A stretch of DNA of 64,000 nt from Pricia antarctica (lineage in GTDB: Bacteria > Bacteroidota > Bacteroidia > Flavobacteriales > Flavobacteriaceae). Position 1 is the first letter of the stretch; each line of letters begins with the position of its first letter. The stretch is from positions 274,027-338,026 of the forward strand of contig NZ_FNAO01000008.1 of the NCBI RefSeq assembly GCF_900101815.1. The letters run 5' to 3'. This document shows positions 1 to 9,492 of this stretch, in pieces. The position numbers and the translations under genes were made by a program. A model generated the notes under the pieces. It did not search any database, was not told the DNA's origin, and saw only the letters and a program-made list of their open reading frames with translations.

Positions 1-112
1 ACTTCATCTGACCTCAAAAGCCGATATTCTCGGTTCCAGACAATGCCTCTAAATGAGTTCATACCTAAGAAACTGCTTCCCCTAAAAATTTTGTTTCCTA
101 AAATCTACACCA

Positions 113-580
113 TTAAAACTTCAACGCCAACCCTGTACCGTTTTGATTGCTAACAGGGACTAGGTGAAATGAAGTGCCATTACCAACGCTATCGTTGTAA
201 TCTAAAATGGCCATCCGTTTCTTATCGGATGAGGCTTTAAAAAATATCATCCCTACAAGTCCGGTGCCGGCGGCGGCGATAATAGGGCCTGTCAGAGGCT
301 TGTTCTGATCCAAATTGCTTACGAGCCAAATTGTAGAACCCAAATTGGCCAATCCGAAGCCCAGACCTCCCAATGCCAGTTTTTTCGATTTTTGCCAGTT
401 CGCCTCGGCGACTTGGCTTTCCATCATAATCTTGTTGACTTCTTTCCAACTCAGTTTAGCCTTATCTTGATAGAACTGCTCGCCCCAAGAGCCGGGGAAG
501 ACAGTAATTTCTTGAGCGGAAAGGTTCGTAGAGAATATGGCGATTATGCCCAGAGCCAAAATTGTTTTTAATGTTTTCAT
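113..580 (-). CDS. Small secreted or membrane protein of unknown function
   Basis: A 155-residue protein I do not recognise. Residues 1-22 form a clear signal peptide (Lys-rich start, hydrophobic core, cleavage near SAQ). The mature part has a Trp/Lys-rich stretch (about 32-66) and two glycine-rich hydrophobic segments (about 68-87 and 95-114) that could be a membrane hairpin, followed by a basic SSDKKRM patch and a short polar tail. It is the last gene of a long minus-strand run, 247 bases after the serine hydrolase, so it may have its own promoter; a near-consensus TACTTTCG lies at 605-612. Real gene likely, function unknown. Confidence 0.6.
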   Translation of the reverse strand: MKTLKTILALGIIAIFSTNLSAQEITVFPGSWGEQFYQDKAKLSWKEVNKIMMESQVAEANWQKSKKLALGGLGFGLANLGSTIWLVSNLDQNKPLTGPIIAAAGTGLVGMIFFKASSDKKRMAILDYNDSVGNGTSFHLVPVSNQNGTGLALKF

Positions 581-676
581 AACAATGATTTATATTTCGT
601 TGAACGAAAGTACTAAAAACCTTAGACAACTTTGACTTTTTCGAAACGTATTTTATTTCAAATGGTTTTCGACACA

Positions 677-835
677 TCAAACCGCAGCTTTTGTAAGGAC
701 GAACAATTTGAAGATTAATCCATCAAGTTCAACTTTAGGGTCACCGTCGCGTTTGGTCAAGTATATTTTCTGCTCTGCGGATGCAGTATGTCTCAGATTG
801 ACCTGACCCGAGATGTCGGATTGGGAATTAAGAAT
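677..835 (-). pseudogene. Possible orphan coding remnant
   Basis: A 52-codon stretch open on the minus strand, bounded by stops, with no usable start codon. Its reading (QVNLRHTASAEQ then KIYLTKRDGDPK) has ordinary amino acid composition, unlike random spacer. It overlaps the last bases of the serine hydrolase gene in another frame. It may be the C-terminal remnant of a decayed gene, but chance openness cannot be ruled out. Confidence 0.2.
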
Positions 836-1988
836 TTATCCTATCCGTCTGTAATTTTGTAGTGGTTAATAAAGCGTCTACCACATCATCTAATTCTCCC
901 TGAACCTTCGGATCCGTACAATTCACCAAAATGGCAAAAACCATCCTCTCTTCAGGATATACGAAAAAGTTGGAATAGCCCCCTACACCACTTCCGACGT
1001 GTCCATAATATGGTCTTCCCTTGGTATCTGCGCTAACTTGCCAGCCCAGGCCGTAGTAAATGGGTTTACCCTTCACGGTCTGGGAGGTCAAGAACTGCGA
1101 GCGTATGTCTTCGGGTAGGATTGTCCCATCTAAATATGCCTGTCCCAATTTAGCGATGTCCGCGGATGTGGAGAGATAGCCTCCGCCCGCCAATTTGTAA
1201 AAGTTGTTTACGGGGATGGCAGTTCGGAAGCCTAGACGGTTTTTGGAGTAGAATTTTGTCTGGTCTTGCCTGTTTTGTCCGCTAAAAAATGCTGTCGACT
1301 CCTCGTCACGAGGCGCCTCCCCAAAACCTCGAGTGCTATTGGGATGACATTCTGCGAACGTATTTTCCAATTCCAACGGATGCAAAACTTTTTGCCGTAC
1401 ATATTCTTCGAACGGTATACCGCTTGCCTCTTGCATGGCCAGCGAAACCAATACCCAATCAAAGCTGTTATAGAAATAGCCCCTGCCCGGCTCAAAAATC
1501 AGGTCGTCATCCTTAAAAATAGCGATACTTTCCTTGATGGTGTAGGGACGGTTCAAGCCATATTCGACACCCTTATAACCGCGGATGCCTGCGGTATGGC
1601 TCGCCAGTTGTCGGATGGTGAAATCCCATTTTTTCTTGGGATAATAGGGTACATATTCGTAGAAGGAAATATCTAAATCAATACTACCGTCGAAGACCAT
1701 ACAGGCCAAAGCCGTAGCAGCAATGGGCTTGGATACGCTTGCGATACGGAATATTGTTTTTGCGGCATCAACGGGAATTTTCCTTTCCAAATCGGCATAG
1801 CCGTAGCCTTTTTGCAGCAGGGTTTTTCCTTCCTTTAAAACCGTAATTGAAAAACCAGGTACTCTTTTCTCGTTTATTAAATTATTTAGAACCGTGTCCG
1901 CTTTGACCAAGCCCTTCAAAGTCGGATCATTACCAATGACGCGCTGTTGGGCAAAAATGCTTTTAAGATAATTTTTAATAGGGTTCAT
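828..1988 (-). CDS. Serine hydrolase of the beta-lactamase class C / DD-peptidase fold
   Basis: A 386-residue protein of the penicillin-binding-like serine hydrolase family (beta-lactamase Pfam group). The nucleophile motif SVSK is at residues 84-87, the second motif reads YNS (about 173-175) where YSN is usual, and the third is HVG within a GHVGSGVGG stretch near residue 330. The family includes esterases, DD-peptidases and beta-lactamases, so the substrate cannot be named. No convincing signal peptide is visible, although the fold is often exported. It is followed by 70 bases and the DUF2807 lipoprotein gene on the same strand. The family call is firm; the function is open. Confidence 0.85.
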   Translation of the reverse strand: MNPIKNYLKSIFAQQRVIGNDPTLKGLVKADTVLNNLINEKRVPGFSITVLKEGKTLLQKGYGYADLERKIPVDAAKTIFRIASVSKPIAATALACMVFDGSIDLDISFYEYVPYYPKKKWDFTIRQLASHTAGIRGYKGVEYGLNRPYTIKESIAIFKDDDLIFEPGRGYFYNSFDWVLVSLAMQEASGIPFEEYVRQKVLHPLELENTFAECHPNSTRGFGEAPRDEESTAFFSGQNRQDQTKFYSKNRLGFRTAIPVNNFYKLAGGGYLSTSADIAKLGQAYLDGTILPEDIRSQFLTSQTVKGKPIYYGLGWQVSADTKGRPYYGHVGSGVGGYSNFFVYPEERMVFAILVNCTDPKVQGELDDVVDALLTTTKLQTDRINS

Positions 1989-2060
1989 TGCATCTGAAAT
2001 TGCCAGTTAAACGGCATTAAGGCGTCGTTCGCGCGGCAATCTGTAATATAGTATTGAATC

Positions 2061-2906
2061 TCACCTAAAAATTAACCGCCCTTTATATAGCGCCTCGACC
2101 GCCACGGTATCGGGTCGATTCGAACTGATAACATCACCGGTACCCCGTATGGTGCCGCTGATATTGCGTTGTGGATTTACGAACATATCATTCGCCCCCC
2201 GGTGGTTCAGGCTAACGCTCTGGGCCGTTAAATTCCCCGCTTCGATACGCGAATCCCCCGCAGCAATGGTCAACCGGAGGTTCTCGGTCTTTCCTTTCAA
2301 TTGAAAATAGGCGATACCGTTGACCACGACGCCCAAATTTTGAGTGTCTACCTCCAAATCGAACTCCCCATCCGTTGTTTCGGATTCCGGATTGTTAAAA
2401 CTTTCGGACAACAAAGTCAAGTTCGCATAGGCCAACACGCCATCGCTTTTAATCAACTGACCCGTACTACTACGAATTTCAGTGATATTCGGGGAAGTGA
2501 TATAAACAGTGGTCAAACCATATTCGCGAAAGTAATTGCAGTCATTGGTATCTTTTATCAACAAACGATCACCTTCTACGGTTGCGGATACTTCATCACG
2601 CAGATATTCTCCCGTGGCTATCTCGACCTTCTGTACGCCGCCTTGTTTTAATACCAAGGCTACATTTTCGAAGACGGTGATTTTCGTAAACTCGGATAGA
2701 GCGACTTCCTCACGGATAAGATTTCCCGAATTTTGTAAGCAATCGGGCGCATTTTCGGTGTTGCAGCTCGCGAATAAAAGTATAAAAATTATATAGACGT
2801 GGTTTCTGTACCCCGGGAAAAACGAACTTTGGTAGTTCCTTTTATTTATTTCGACATGACCATTGAGGGAAGCTACCGAATTCTCGGGATTGTTGTTCTT
2901 TTTCAA
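2061..2906 (-). CDS. DUF2807 (GIN domain) lipoprotein, unusual 5' end
   Basis: A head/auto-transporter adhesin-like DUF2807 protein: the mature chain carries the repeated beta-helix pattern (ITVFENVALVLKQG, GLTTVYITSPNITEIRSS, RGTGDVISS) typical of this family. A lipoprotein signal ends in FASC, the Cys codon being at 2763-2765. The start is a problem: no ATG or GTG lies in frame just before the signal core. The nearest canonical choice is TTG at 2904-2906, which leaves a 47-residue lead before the Cys; the frame stays open to an ATG at 3029, but that part is translated from a repeat element (2885-3015). The product may be expressed from a rare start or be a damaged gene. Role unknown. Confidence 0.65.
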   Translation of the reverse strand: MKKNNNPENSVASLNGHVEINKRNYQSSFFPGYRNHVYIIFILLFASCNTENAPDCLQNSGNLIREEVALSEFTKITVFENVALVLKQGGVQKVEIATGEYLRDEVSATVEGDRLLIKDTNDCNYFREYGLTTVYITSPNITEIRSSTGQLIKSDGVLAYANLTLLSESFNNPESETTDGEFDLEVDTQNLGVVVNGIAYFQLKGKTENLRLTIAAGDSRIEAGNLTAQSVSLNHRGANDMFVNPQRNISGTIRGTGDVISSNRPDTVAVEALYKGRLIFR

Positions 2907-3015
2907 CGTTGCAACACCTTTGACCGATACCCCCCTCTGCCAACCTATAAGTCGTGCCTTCCTAGTCGGTGAGCCCTCAAGCGGGGATGTATTTCTCCCC
3001 CTACGTAAAATCCCG
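2885..3015. repeat. 131-bp element with 7-bp terminal inverted repeats
   Basis: The segment begins CGGGATT (2885-2891) and ends AATCCCG (3009-3015), a perfect 7-bp terminal inverted repeat. Inside are the G-rich and C-rich motifs (minus strand CTTGAGGGCTCACC and GGCAGAGGGGGGTATCGG) that recur in Flavobacteriaceae spacers. It sits where the 5' end of the DUF2807 gene should be and supplies an artificial in-frame extension. This may be a small non-autonomous repeat or MITE-like unit; no transposase is associated. Confidence 0.4.
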
Positions 3016-3080
3016 ATTTTCATTCCCATTGGTTCTTTAACTCCTTTCCGTTTGCACCCCTTTCCTTCCCATTCTAATCA

Positions 3081-4175
3081 TTATAAGCGTACACCAATTC
3101 CAAATTCCACGGCTTCCGCGGCGGCACCGTGCGATTTAAGGCTGATGACACCGAACACCCTATCCCCAAAATAGCGCTTTAAACCGAGCCGATTGTACAC
3201 CCGTCCCTCAAAATCAAATGGATAGTATACGTAGTACCCCAATTGGGTTATTATGGATAGCTTGTTTATAAACAGCTCGTGGCCAACAAAAAGTCCGACT
3301 CTTTTGTAATCGGTACCGGCGGCGATGTTGTTTTCTGGGAATGCTATGGATTGAAATTCGATTAATTCTTTAAGGAAATTACTGAAAAACACATCTGCAC
3401 CTGCTTGAACGGCGCTTTTTCTGCCCAGACGTTTGTCGGCGTACCCTGAAAAAATAAAGAAGGGGTACTGCCCGTGCCCGATATTGTCACTTTCGTTGGC
3501 CCCGCCCCTAAAGACCAGATTATATTTGATGGGTTCTGTAATCTTCACTTTTTCTTTTCGGATGTATTCGGTTTCAGCCTGCTCTAAAGTATAAACCAAT
3601 CCCGCATTAAAAGCAATCGTATTGGTCGAGGTATTGGGAGCCTTCACGTTGGCATTGGAATAATGTATGATGGAAATACCCGTCTTAAAACCCAAATTTT
3701 TATAGATATTTTCTTTGTGGTAATTGAACATCATAAAGGAGGAACTCAAAAAGCGAGATCCATAGGCGTTGTTACGAAAATTAGTATTTCGGTCGTAGGG
3801 ATTTGTGGTGTAGGCAATTCCCTGTCCTATACGGAACTGGAGATTCCGCTTAAAAAAATAAAAATTGAAATGAGCGTACAGGCTATAATTTTTTCCCAAA
3901 GTAGGGTTGACCATATCCTGATAGATAAAGGATGCTCCTAAATCGGGATAGTTATAGCCTTGTTGCCAATCTTCCCGGCCATAGGTTTTTCGGCTGTATC
4001 CCAGAATCAATCCTGCAGGATGCGCGGTAATTAAATGGGAGATATCTGGATTGTGTAAATATATCGAACCATAAAAGGTGTTGGCATCGAAGCTGTAGTT
4101 ATTTTTCGTTGCACCCTCTTGGGCGAAACAACATCCTGCAACAAACAAAAACAAGAGAAATACCCGTTGGCTCAT
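3081..4175 (-). CDS. Acyloxyacyl hydrolase / PagL-like lipid A 3-O-deacylase
   Basis: Outer-membrane beta-barrel enzyme expected to remove an ester-linked acyl chain from lipid A. From ATG 4175 it has 364 residues; a signal peptide ends near CCFAQ (residue 19). The chain alternates aromatic beta-strands, and HYSN at 171-174 matches the HxSN catalytic segment of the PagL/acyloxyacyl hydrolase family (His171 and Ser173). A further TTG codon lies upstream at 4184, but the ATG gives a standard signal peptide. It follows metF by only 24 bases, yet has a consensus -10 box immediately before the start (4182-4189), so it may have its own, possibly leaderless, transcript. Confidence 0.8.
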   Translation of the reverse strand: MSQRVFLLFLFVAGCCFAQEGATKNNYSFDANTFYGSIYLHNPDISHLITAHPAGLILGYSRKTYGREDWQQGYNYPDLGASFIYQDMVNPTLGKNYSLYAHFNFYFFKRNLQFRIGQGIAYTTNPYDRNTNFRNNAYGSRFLSSSFMMFNYHKENIYKNLGFKTGISIIHYSNANVKAPNTSTNTIAFNAGLVYTLEQAETEYIRKEKVKITEPIKYNLVFRGGANESDNIGHGQYPFFIFSGYADKRLGRKSAVQAGADVFFSNFLKELIEFQSIAFPENNIAAGTDYKRVGLFVGHELFINKLSIITQLGYYVYYPFDFEGRVYNRLGLKRYFGDRVFGVISLKSHGAAAEAVEFGIGVRL

Positions 4176-4181
4176 GGGGCG

Positions 4182-4189
4182 CAAATATA
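4182..4189 (-). promoter_or_regulatory. -10 box TATATTTG six bases before the ATG
   Basis: Perfect Bacteroidetes -10 (TAnnTTTG) on the minus strand ending six bases before the ATG of the PagL-like gene at 4175. Transcription would begin at or next to the start codon, which suggests a leaderless mRNA. The best TTG upstream is 27 bases away, longer than the usual spacing. Confidence 0.4.
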
Positions 4190-4199
4190 GGTACGAATT

Positions 4200-5153
4200 T
4201 TAAAACACCTTCTCGGCAATAGCTTTTATGTTATCCGATTTTCCCATGGAGTAATAATGCAGTACGGGAACACCCGCCGCTTTAAGTTCTTTGGATTGCT
4301 CGATACACCACTCCACCCCTACTTGGCGTACGGCCTTGTTATCTTTACAGGCATCCACAGCGTCTATCAAGTCTTGAGGAATATCGATACGGAATACCTG
4401 GGGCAGCAACTGCAAATGGCGTTTTACGGCGATGGGTTTGATACCGGGAATGATTGGTACGTTGATGCCCATTGCTTTGGCGGCATCGACGAACTCAAAA
4501 TATTTTTGGTTGTCGAAGAACATTTGGGTGACCACATAGTGGGCCCCGGCGTCGACTTTTTCCTTTAAGCGTTTTAAGTCCGATTGTAGGGAGGGTGCTT
4601 CCAGATGTTTCTCGGGATAACCCGCCACCCCGATACAGAAATCCGCACAATGTTCTGTCTCGACCGTGTCGTGTAAGTAAGTACCGCAGTTCAAATCGTG
4701 CAATTGCTTCACGAGTCCCGTAGCATATTCATGCCCGCCTTCTGCCGGCTTAAAATATTTTTCATCTTTCATGGCATCGCCCCGCAAAGCCATCACGTTG
4801 TCGATGCCGAGATAATGGCAATCGACCAGCACATATTCGGTTTCTTCTTTCGAAAACCCCCCGCAGAGCAAATGTGGCACGGTATCGACATCGTATTTGT
4901 GACGTATGGAGGCGCAGATACCTACCGTGCCGGGGCGCATACGGGTCAATTTTTTGTCCAGAAGTCCGTCGCGATCGATATAGACATATTCTTCTCGGGA
5001 AGTGGTCACATCGATAAACGGCGGTTTGAACTCCATTAAAGGATCAATGTTATCGTAAAGTTCCTGAATTCTATGGCCTTTTACAGGCGGAATGATCTCG
5101 AAAGAAAATAAGGTCTCTCCTTTGGCGTTTTTTATATGATCGGTTACTTTCAT
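4200..5153 (-). CDS. metF: Methylenetetrahydrofolate reductase
   Basis: Flavoenzyme that reduces 5,10-methylene-THF to 5-methyl-THF, the methyl donor for MetH. The 317-residue length is normal. Family landmarks are visible: FSFEIIPPV near the N-terminus (catalytic Glu region), the VDVTTSREEYVYIDRDG-type beta-strand region near 45-62, ALRGD at about 119-123, YPEKH after the central strand, and VTQMFFDNQKYF at about 209-220, all as in bacterial MetF. It lies downstream of the two metH genes on the same strand, 190 bases after the second; that spacer is occupied by a repeat element. Probably co-expressed under the metH SAM-I riboswitch. Confidence 0.95.
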   Translation of the reverse strand: MKVTDHIKNAKGETLFSFEIIPPVKGHRIQELYDNIDPLMEFKPPFIDVTTSREEYVYIDRDGLLDKKLTRMRPGTVGICASIRHKYDVDTVPHLLCGGFSKEETEYVLVDCHYLGIDNVMALRGDAMKDEKYFKPAEGGHEYATGLVKQLHDLNCGTYLHDTVETEHCADFCIGVAGYPEKHLEAPSLQSDLKRLKEKVDAGAHYVVTQMFFDNQKYFEFVDAAKAMGINVPIIPGIKPIAVKRHLQLLPQVFRIDIPQDLIDAVDACKDNKAVRQVGVEWCIEQSKELKAAGVPVLHYYSMGKSDNIKAIAEKVF

Positions 5154-5208
5154 GTTTGCTGCCCCGTTCCTTCGGGGGATTTCAAAATTCTTGGTTCATA
5201 TACTATTT

Positions 5209-5283
5209 GGGCGTCCGGGCGGGCTTTCCGCTATATTTTTTTTGCCAAAAAGCAAAAAAAGATGCCGCTGCAATCCCTGACGC
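5209..5283. repeat. Interspersed palindromic spacer repeat between metH and metF
   Basis: The plus strand reads GGGCGTCCGGGCGGGCTTTC at one end and GATGCCGCTGCAATCCC then TGACGC at the other, with an A/T-rich middle where TTTTTTTTGC is complementary to GCAAAAAAA. The ends (GCGTC and GACGC) are inverted. From general familiarity with flavobacterial genomes this is a common intergenic repeat type; only one copy was seen in this window. Confidence 0.5.
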
Positions 5284-5343
5284 ACAATTTCGCTTTTGTT
5301 CGACTTACATTGTTTAAGAAACCTTCTGGGTTTTGCAAATATA

Positions 5344-8157
5344 TTAATCGTCGGCCATATTGGGCGCCAACCATTTCGTCGCCTTTTCCAGGGATATCCC
5401 TTTTCGTTCGGCGAAGTCCGCTACTTGGTCTTCCTTTATTTTACCGAGTCCGAAGTACTTTGCTTCGGGGTTGGCGAAATAATAACCGGAAACCGAGGAG
5501 GCGGGCCACATGGCCAAACTGTCGGTGAGCTTTACGCCAATGCGTTCCTCGACTTGCAACATATCCCAAATGGTCAATTTTTCTAAATGATCGGGACACG
5601 CGGGATAGCCCGGTGCGGGGCGGATGCCCTTATATTTTTCACCGATAAGGGCTTCATTGTCCAATGCTTCGTTTGCCGCGTAGCCCCAATGTTTCATTCG
5701 GACTTCCTTATGCAAATATTCGGCGAAGGCTTCGGCTAGACGGTCCGATAGTGCCTTTATTAGTATCGAATTGTAATCATCAAGATCTTTTCGGTATTTC
5801 TCCGAGAGTTCATCGGTACCGAAACCGGTGGTGACGCAAAAACAACCGATATAATCTTGTTTTCCCATTTCTTTGGGCGCGATAAAATCCGCCAGGGCGA
5901 AATCGGGTACGCCTTCGCGACGTTGCAGTTGCTGGCGAAGGGTTCGGAAAACGGCTTTATGATGAGCCTCGTTGCCCCCTTGCGGAGCCTCCTCGCGCTG
6001 TGAGGGGTCGTCGACCTCATTGTTCTCGGCCGCATTCGAATCGATCTCGATTTCGCCTGCCTTGCGGCCAGGCAGGCGAGAACTGACATACGTAACTTCG
6101 ATATCGTCGTGATTGGCCAAGGTATTGGCGGGAAATAATCCGAATATGCCCTTGCCCTTCAATTTCTTTTCGGCCAAGACCTCTTTAAGCATTTTTTGAG
6201 CATCCGCGAAGAGTTCTATGGCTTGCTTTCCTACGATTTCATCCTCTAAAATATCAGGATATTTGCCGTGTAGTTCCCAGCTTCGAAAAAAGGGTGTCCA
6301 ATCGATAAAAGGGATTAATTTTTCCAAATCCACTTCCTCGATGACCTGAATTCCCAATTGCTTGGGCTTTACGATTTCCGAAGTATCCCAATCGATTTTA
6401 AATCTGTTGGCACGGGCCGCCGCCAAAGCTTTGTATTCCTTATGCTGGGAGCGGTTCTTAAACTTTTCCCTAAAAACCTCGTAATCCTCCTTAATTGATT
6501 TTTTATAGGCTTTAGAGGTCTCTTTTTGCAGCAGGTCGCCCACAACGGTTACCGCCCGCGAGGCATCGTTGACATGTATGACGGATTGGCTATACTGCGT
6601 ATCGATCTTGACCGCGGTATGGGCCTTACTGGTCGTAGCACCCCCGATCAACAAAGGTACCGTGAAGTTTTTACGCTGCATTTCCTTGGCGACGGATACC
6701 ATTTCATCCAACGACGGGGTTATAAGTCCACTCAGTCCGATGGCATCTACGTTATGCTTGATGGCCTCGTCCAATATTTTTTCCAAGGGTACCATCACTC
6801 CTAAGTCGATGATCTCATAATTGTTACAGGCCAAAACTACGCCAACGATATTTTTACCGATATCGTGAACATCCCCTTTAACGGTAGCCATTAAAATCTT
6901 ACCATTACCTTCGGTGTCGCCTTCTTGGGGGTTTAAAAGCTTTTCTTCCTCGATATAAGGAAGCAAATAGGCCACAGCTTTTTTCATGACCCGTGCGGAT
7001 TTCACCACTTGGGGCAAAAACATTTTTCCGCTGCCGAAAAGGTCGCCGACCACGTTCATACCGGTCATTAAGTTCCCTTCGATGACCTCGATGGGCTTGT
7101 CGGCAACTTGCCGGGCCGCTTCGACATCTTCTATAATATATTGATCGATGCCCTTAACCAGGGCCCGGGTAATTCTATCTTGTAGGGGTTCTTCACGCCA
7201 AGAAAGATCTACCTTGCTTTCCTTGGCCGTTCCTACGACGGACTCGGCAAAATCAAGCAAACGTTCAGTAGCGTCCTCCCTTCGATTTAGGATGACATCT
7301 TCGACGCGTTCCAATAAATCCTTTGGAATATCATCATAGATTTCCAACATCGTCGGATTCACGATACCCATGTTCATTCCCGCTTTGATCGCATGGTACA
7401 AAAAAGCAGAATGCATGGCCTCACGAACGGGATTATTGCCCCGAAAACTAAAGGACACATTACTCACACCTCCGCTGACATGGCAATAAGGTAGATTAGA
7501 CTTGACCCATTCCGTGGCTTGGATAAAATCAAGGGCGTTGCGCTTATGCTCATCCATTCCGGTCGCAACCGGAAAAATATTAAGGTCGAATATAATATCC
7601 TCGGGCGGAAAACCAACGCGGTCTACCAGAACATCATAAGATCGTTTAGCAATGGCTATGCGACGGTCGTAGGTGTCGGCCTGACCCGTTTCGTCAAAGG
7701 CCATTACGATGACGGCGGCACCGTATCTTTTAATTAGTTTGGCATGATGGATGAATTCTTCTTCCCCTTCCTTCAAGCTGATGGAATTCACCACGCACTT
7801 CCCTTGCACCACCTGTAAGCCCGCTTCGATAATCTCCCATTTTGAGCTATCGATCATAATCGGCACCCGAGAGATATCGGGCTCGGCGATGACCAGGTTG
7901 AGGAATTTGACCATGGCTTCCTTACCGTCGATAAGACCATCATCCATATTGATATCGATGACTTGGGCACCGCCTTCCACCTGTTCGCGGGCCACATCTA
8001 AAGCCTCTTCGAACTTTTCCTCCTTAATGAGCCGCAGGAATTTTTTGGAACCGGCCACATTGGTACGCTCCCCAACATTGACGAAATTACTCTCCGGAGT
8101 TACTATGAGCGGTTCAAGTCCGCTTAATTTCAAATATTTTGATCGCGTTTTTTCCAT
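5344..8157 (-). CDS. metH: Methionine synthase, folate/cobalamin/activation part
   Basis: Cobalamin-dependent methionine synthase lacking its homocysteine domain, which is encoded separately just upstream. The 937 residues hold, in order, the pterin-binding barrel ([13 protein letters not shown] near residue 25), the cobalamin cap and binding domains with the cobalt-ligand motif DVHDIG near 430, and the SAM-dependent reactivation domain with [15 protein letters not shown] near 850. The ATG follows the TAG of the upstream gene directly. Odd feature: about 40 extra residues (roughly 692-737) between the cobalamin and activation domains are encoded by a palindromic repeat and a G-rich repeat, seemingly inserted in frame. 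The key catalytic motifs remain intact. Confidence 0.93.
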   Translation of the reverse strand: MEKTRSKYLKLSGLEPLIVTPESNFVNVGERTNVAGSKKFLRLIKEEKFEEALDVAREQVEGGAQVIDINMDDGLIDGKEAMVKFLNLVIAEPDISRVPIMIDSSKWEIIEAGLQVVQGKCVVNSISLKEGEEEFIHHAKLIKRYGAAVIVMAFDETGQADTYDRRIAIAKRSYDVLVDRVGFPPEDIIFDLNIFPVATGMDEHKRNALDFIQATEWVKSNLPYCHVSGGVSNVSFSFRGNNPVREAMHSAFLYHAIKAGMNMGIVNPTMLEIYDDIPKDLLERVEDVILNRREDATERLLDFAESVVGTAKESKVDLSWREEPLQDRITRALVKGIDQYIIEDVEAARQVADKPIEVIEGNLMTGMNVVGDLFGSGKMFLPQVVKSARVMKKAVAYLLPYIEEEKLLNPQEGDTEGNGKILMATVKGDVHDIGKNIVGVVLACNNYEIIDLGVMVPLEKILDEAIKHNVDAIGLSGLITPSLDEMVSVAKEMQRKNFTVPLLIGGATTSKAHTAVKIDTQYSQSVIHVNDASRAVTVVGDLLQKETSKAYKKSIKEDYEVFREKFKNRSQHKEYKALAAARANRFKIDWDTSEIVKPKQLGIQVIEEVDLEKLIPFIDWTPFFRSWELHGKYPDILEDEIVGKQAIELFADAQKMLKEVLAEKKLKGKGIFGLFPANTLANHDDIEVTYVSSRLPGRKAGEIEIDSNAAENNEVDDPSQREEAPQGGNEAHHKAVFRTLRQQLQRREGVPDFALADFIAPKEMGKQDYIGCFCVTTGFGTDELSEKYRKDLDDYNSILIKALSDRLAEAFAEYLHKEVRMKHWGYAANEALDNEALIGEKYKGIRPAPGYPACPDHLEKLTIWDMLQVEERIGVKLTDSLAMWPASSVSGYYFANPEAKYFGLGKIKEDQVADFAERKGISLEKATKWLAPNMADD
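5945..6085. repeat. In-frame repeat insertion within metH
   Basis: A perfect 9-bp stem, CGCCTGCCT (6054-6062) and AGGCAGGCG (6070-6078), is followed in the coding direction by a segment rich in GAGGAGGCTCCGCAAGGGGG-type sequence. Both motifs resemble spacer repeats of this family rather than coding sequence, and they encode a polar linker that MetH proteins normally lack. The outer limits are approximate. Confidence 0.45.
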
Positions 8158-9162
8158 CTATATACTTTCGACCAGCGTAGGTCTTGGATCATAATTTTTA
8201 ACTAGGTTGGCAATGGCCATAATATGTTCGGGGGTCGTGCCACAGCATCCTCCGACGATATTGACCAAGCCCTTTTCTAAATATTCCTTGATCTGCTCGG
8301 CCATCTGCTCCGGTGTTTCATCATATTCGCCGAAGGCATTGGGCAGACCGGCATTGGGGTGGGCAGAAACAAAATGCTCGGATTTTTTGGCCAATACCTC
8401 CAAATGTGGCACCAATTGACCGGCACCCAAGGCACAATTGAAGCCAACGGACAATAGGGGAATATGGGATATTGAAATCAAAAAGGCTTCCGCTGTTTGT
8501 CCGGACAAGGTTCTGCCGGAAGCATCTGTAATCGTACCGCTGACCATAATGGGCGGATCGATGTCGCGTTCTTCCTTGACCTCTTCAATGGCAAATAGTG
8601 CGGCCTTGGCGTTGAGCGTGTCAAAAATGGTCTCGACCAAAAGCAGATCGGCACCACCATCTAACAAAGCTTCCACCTGCTGTTTGTAGGCGATACGCAA
8701 TTCATCAAATGAAATGGCGCGAAATCCAGGGTCGTTGACATCGGGGGACATACTGGCCGTTTTGTTGGTCGGGCCGATACATCCAGCCACGAATCTAGGT
8801 TTGTTGGGCTCATTTGCAGTAAATTCATCGGCTATTCTTTTGGCGATACGGGCGGACTCGTAGTTGAGTTCATAGACCAGCTCTTCCATATGGTAATCGG
8901 CCATCGCGATCGTGGTTCCTGAAAAGGTATTGGTTTCCACAATATCGGCCCCGGCGGCAAAATATTTGCGGTGTATCTCGGCAATGGCCTCTGGCTGGGT
9001 GAGCGATAATAGGTCGTTGTTGCCTTGCAGGGGATGTTCCCAAGTGGCAAACCGTTCGCCTCGGAAATCCTCCTCTGTAAACTTGTAACGTTGCAGCATA
9101 GTGCCCATGGCGCCGTCGAGAATCAAAATCCGCTGTTCTAAAATGTCCCTGATATTTTTCAT
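8158..9162 (-). CDS. metH: Methionine synthase, homocysteine-binding part
   Basis: The homocysteine S-methyltransferase domain of MetH as a separate 334-residue protein. It starts with the usual [13 protein letters not shown] segment (residues 11-23) and carries the zinc ligands: a Cys in GFNCALGA near 240 and the CC pair in [11 protein letters not shown] near 305-314. It would bind homocysteine on zinc and accept the methyl group from methylcobalamin carried by the next gene product. Its TAG (8158-8160) abuts the ATG of that gene, so the two are tightly co-translated. It is preceded by a SAM-I riboswitch and a 200-nt leader. Confidence 0.94.
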   Translation of the reverse strand: MKNIRDILEQRILILDGAMGTMLQRYKFTEEDFRGERFATWEHPLQGNNDLLSLTQPEAIAEIHRKYFAAGADIVETNTFSGTTIAMADYHMEELVYELNYESARIAKRIADEFTANEPNKPRFVAGCIGPTNKTASMSPDVNDPGFRAISFDELRIAYKQQVEALLDGGADLLLVETIFDTLNAKAALFAIEEVKEERDIDPPIMVSGTITDASGRTLSGQTAEAFLISISHIPLLSVGFNCALGAGQLVPHLEVLAKKSEHFVSAHPNAGLPNAFGEYDETPEQMAEQIKEYLEKGLVNIVGGCCGTTPEHIMAIANLVKNYDPRPTLVESI

Positions 9163-9364
9163 CTTTTTTCTTCTCTACTTTGACAATGCTTACTGCCCCA
9201 GACTAAACCTATCGGCTTTACTTCACCTGAAAATTATACAGCGTAAGTAAATATTTTCCGTACCTGCTCAAAAACCTTATAAGCTTGCCTAAATTCAAAC
9301 CGGCCGACAGGTAATTGTATTAAGTATCAAGTAAAGTAAGGATAGACAGCATGTCTTTTTCTAA
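9163..9364 (-). other. Leader between the SAM-I aptamer and metH
   Basis: About 200 nt of 5' untranslated RNA between the 3' side of aptamer stem P1 and the metH ATG. It must hold the expression platform. No strong hairpin followed by a U-run is obvious, so control of translation or a Rho-type mechanism is as likely as intrinsic termination. Confidence 0.4.
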
Positions 9365-9465
9365 GTTATCTGTCACGCCTTTGGCGGGATAGAACGTAGC
9401 ACCTTCTTTAAGTAAAGGGTTGCTAAGGCTTCATAGGGTCTAATCCCTCCGCCTTTCTTGATAAC
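9365..9465 (-). ncRNA. SAM-I (S-box) riboswitch upstream of metH
   Basis: On the minus strand P1 is formed by GUUAUC (9465-9460) and GAUAAC (9370-9365). Between them the S-box core follows in order: AAGAAAGGCGGAGGGAUUAG, the complementary CCCUAUGAAGCCUU, the GCAACC loop that starts P3, AAGGUGCUAC, and a P4 hairpin (CGCC, AAA, GGCG). These are the invariant elements of Rfam SAM-I. Binding of SAM is expected to lower expression of metH-metH-metF. Confidence 0.92.
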
Positions 9466-9492
9466 GTTTCAATTTTTTGAAAGAACTCACTG

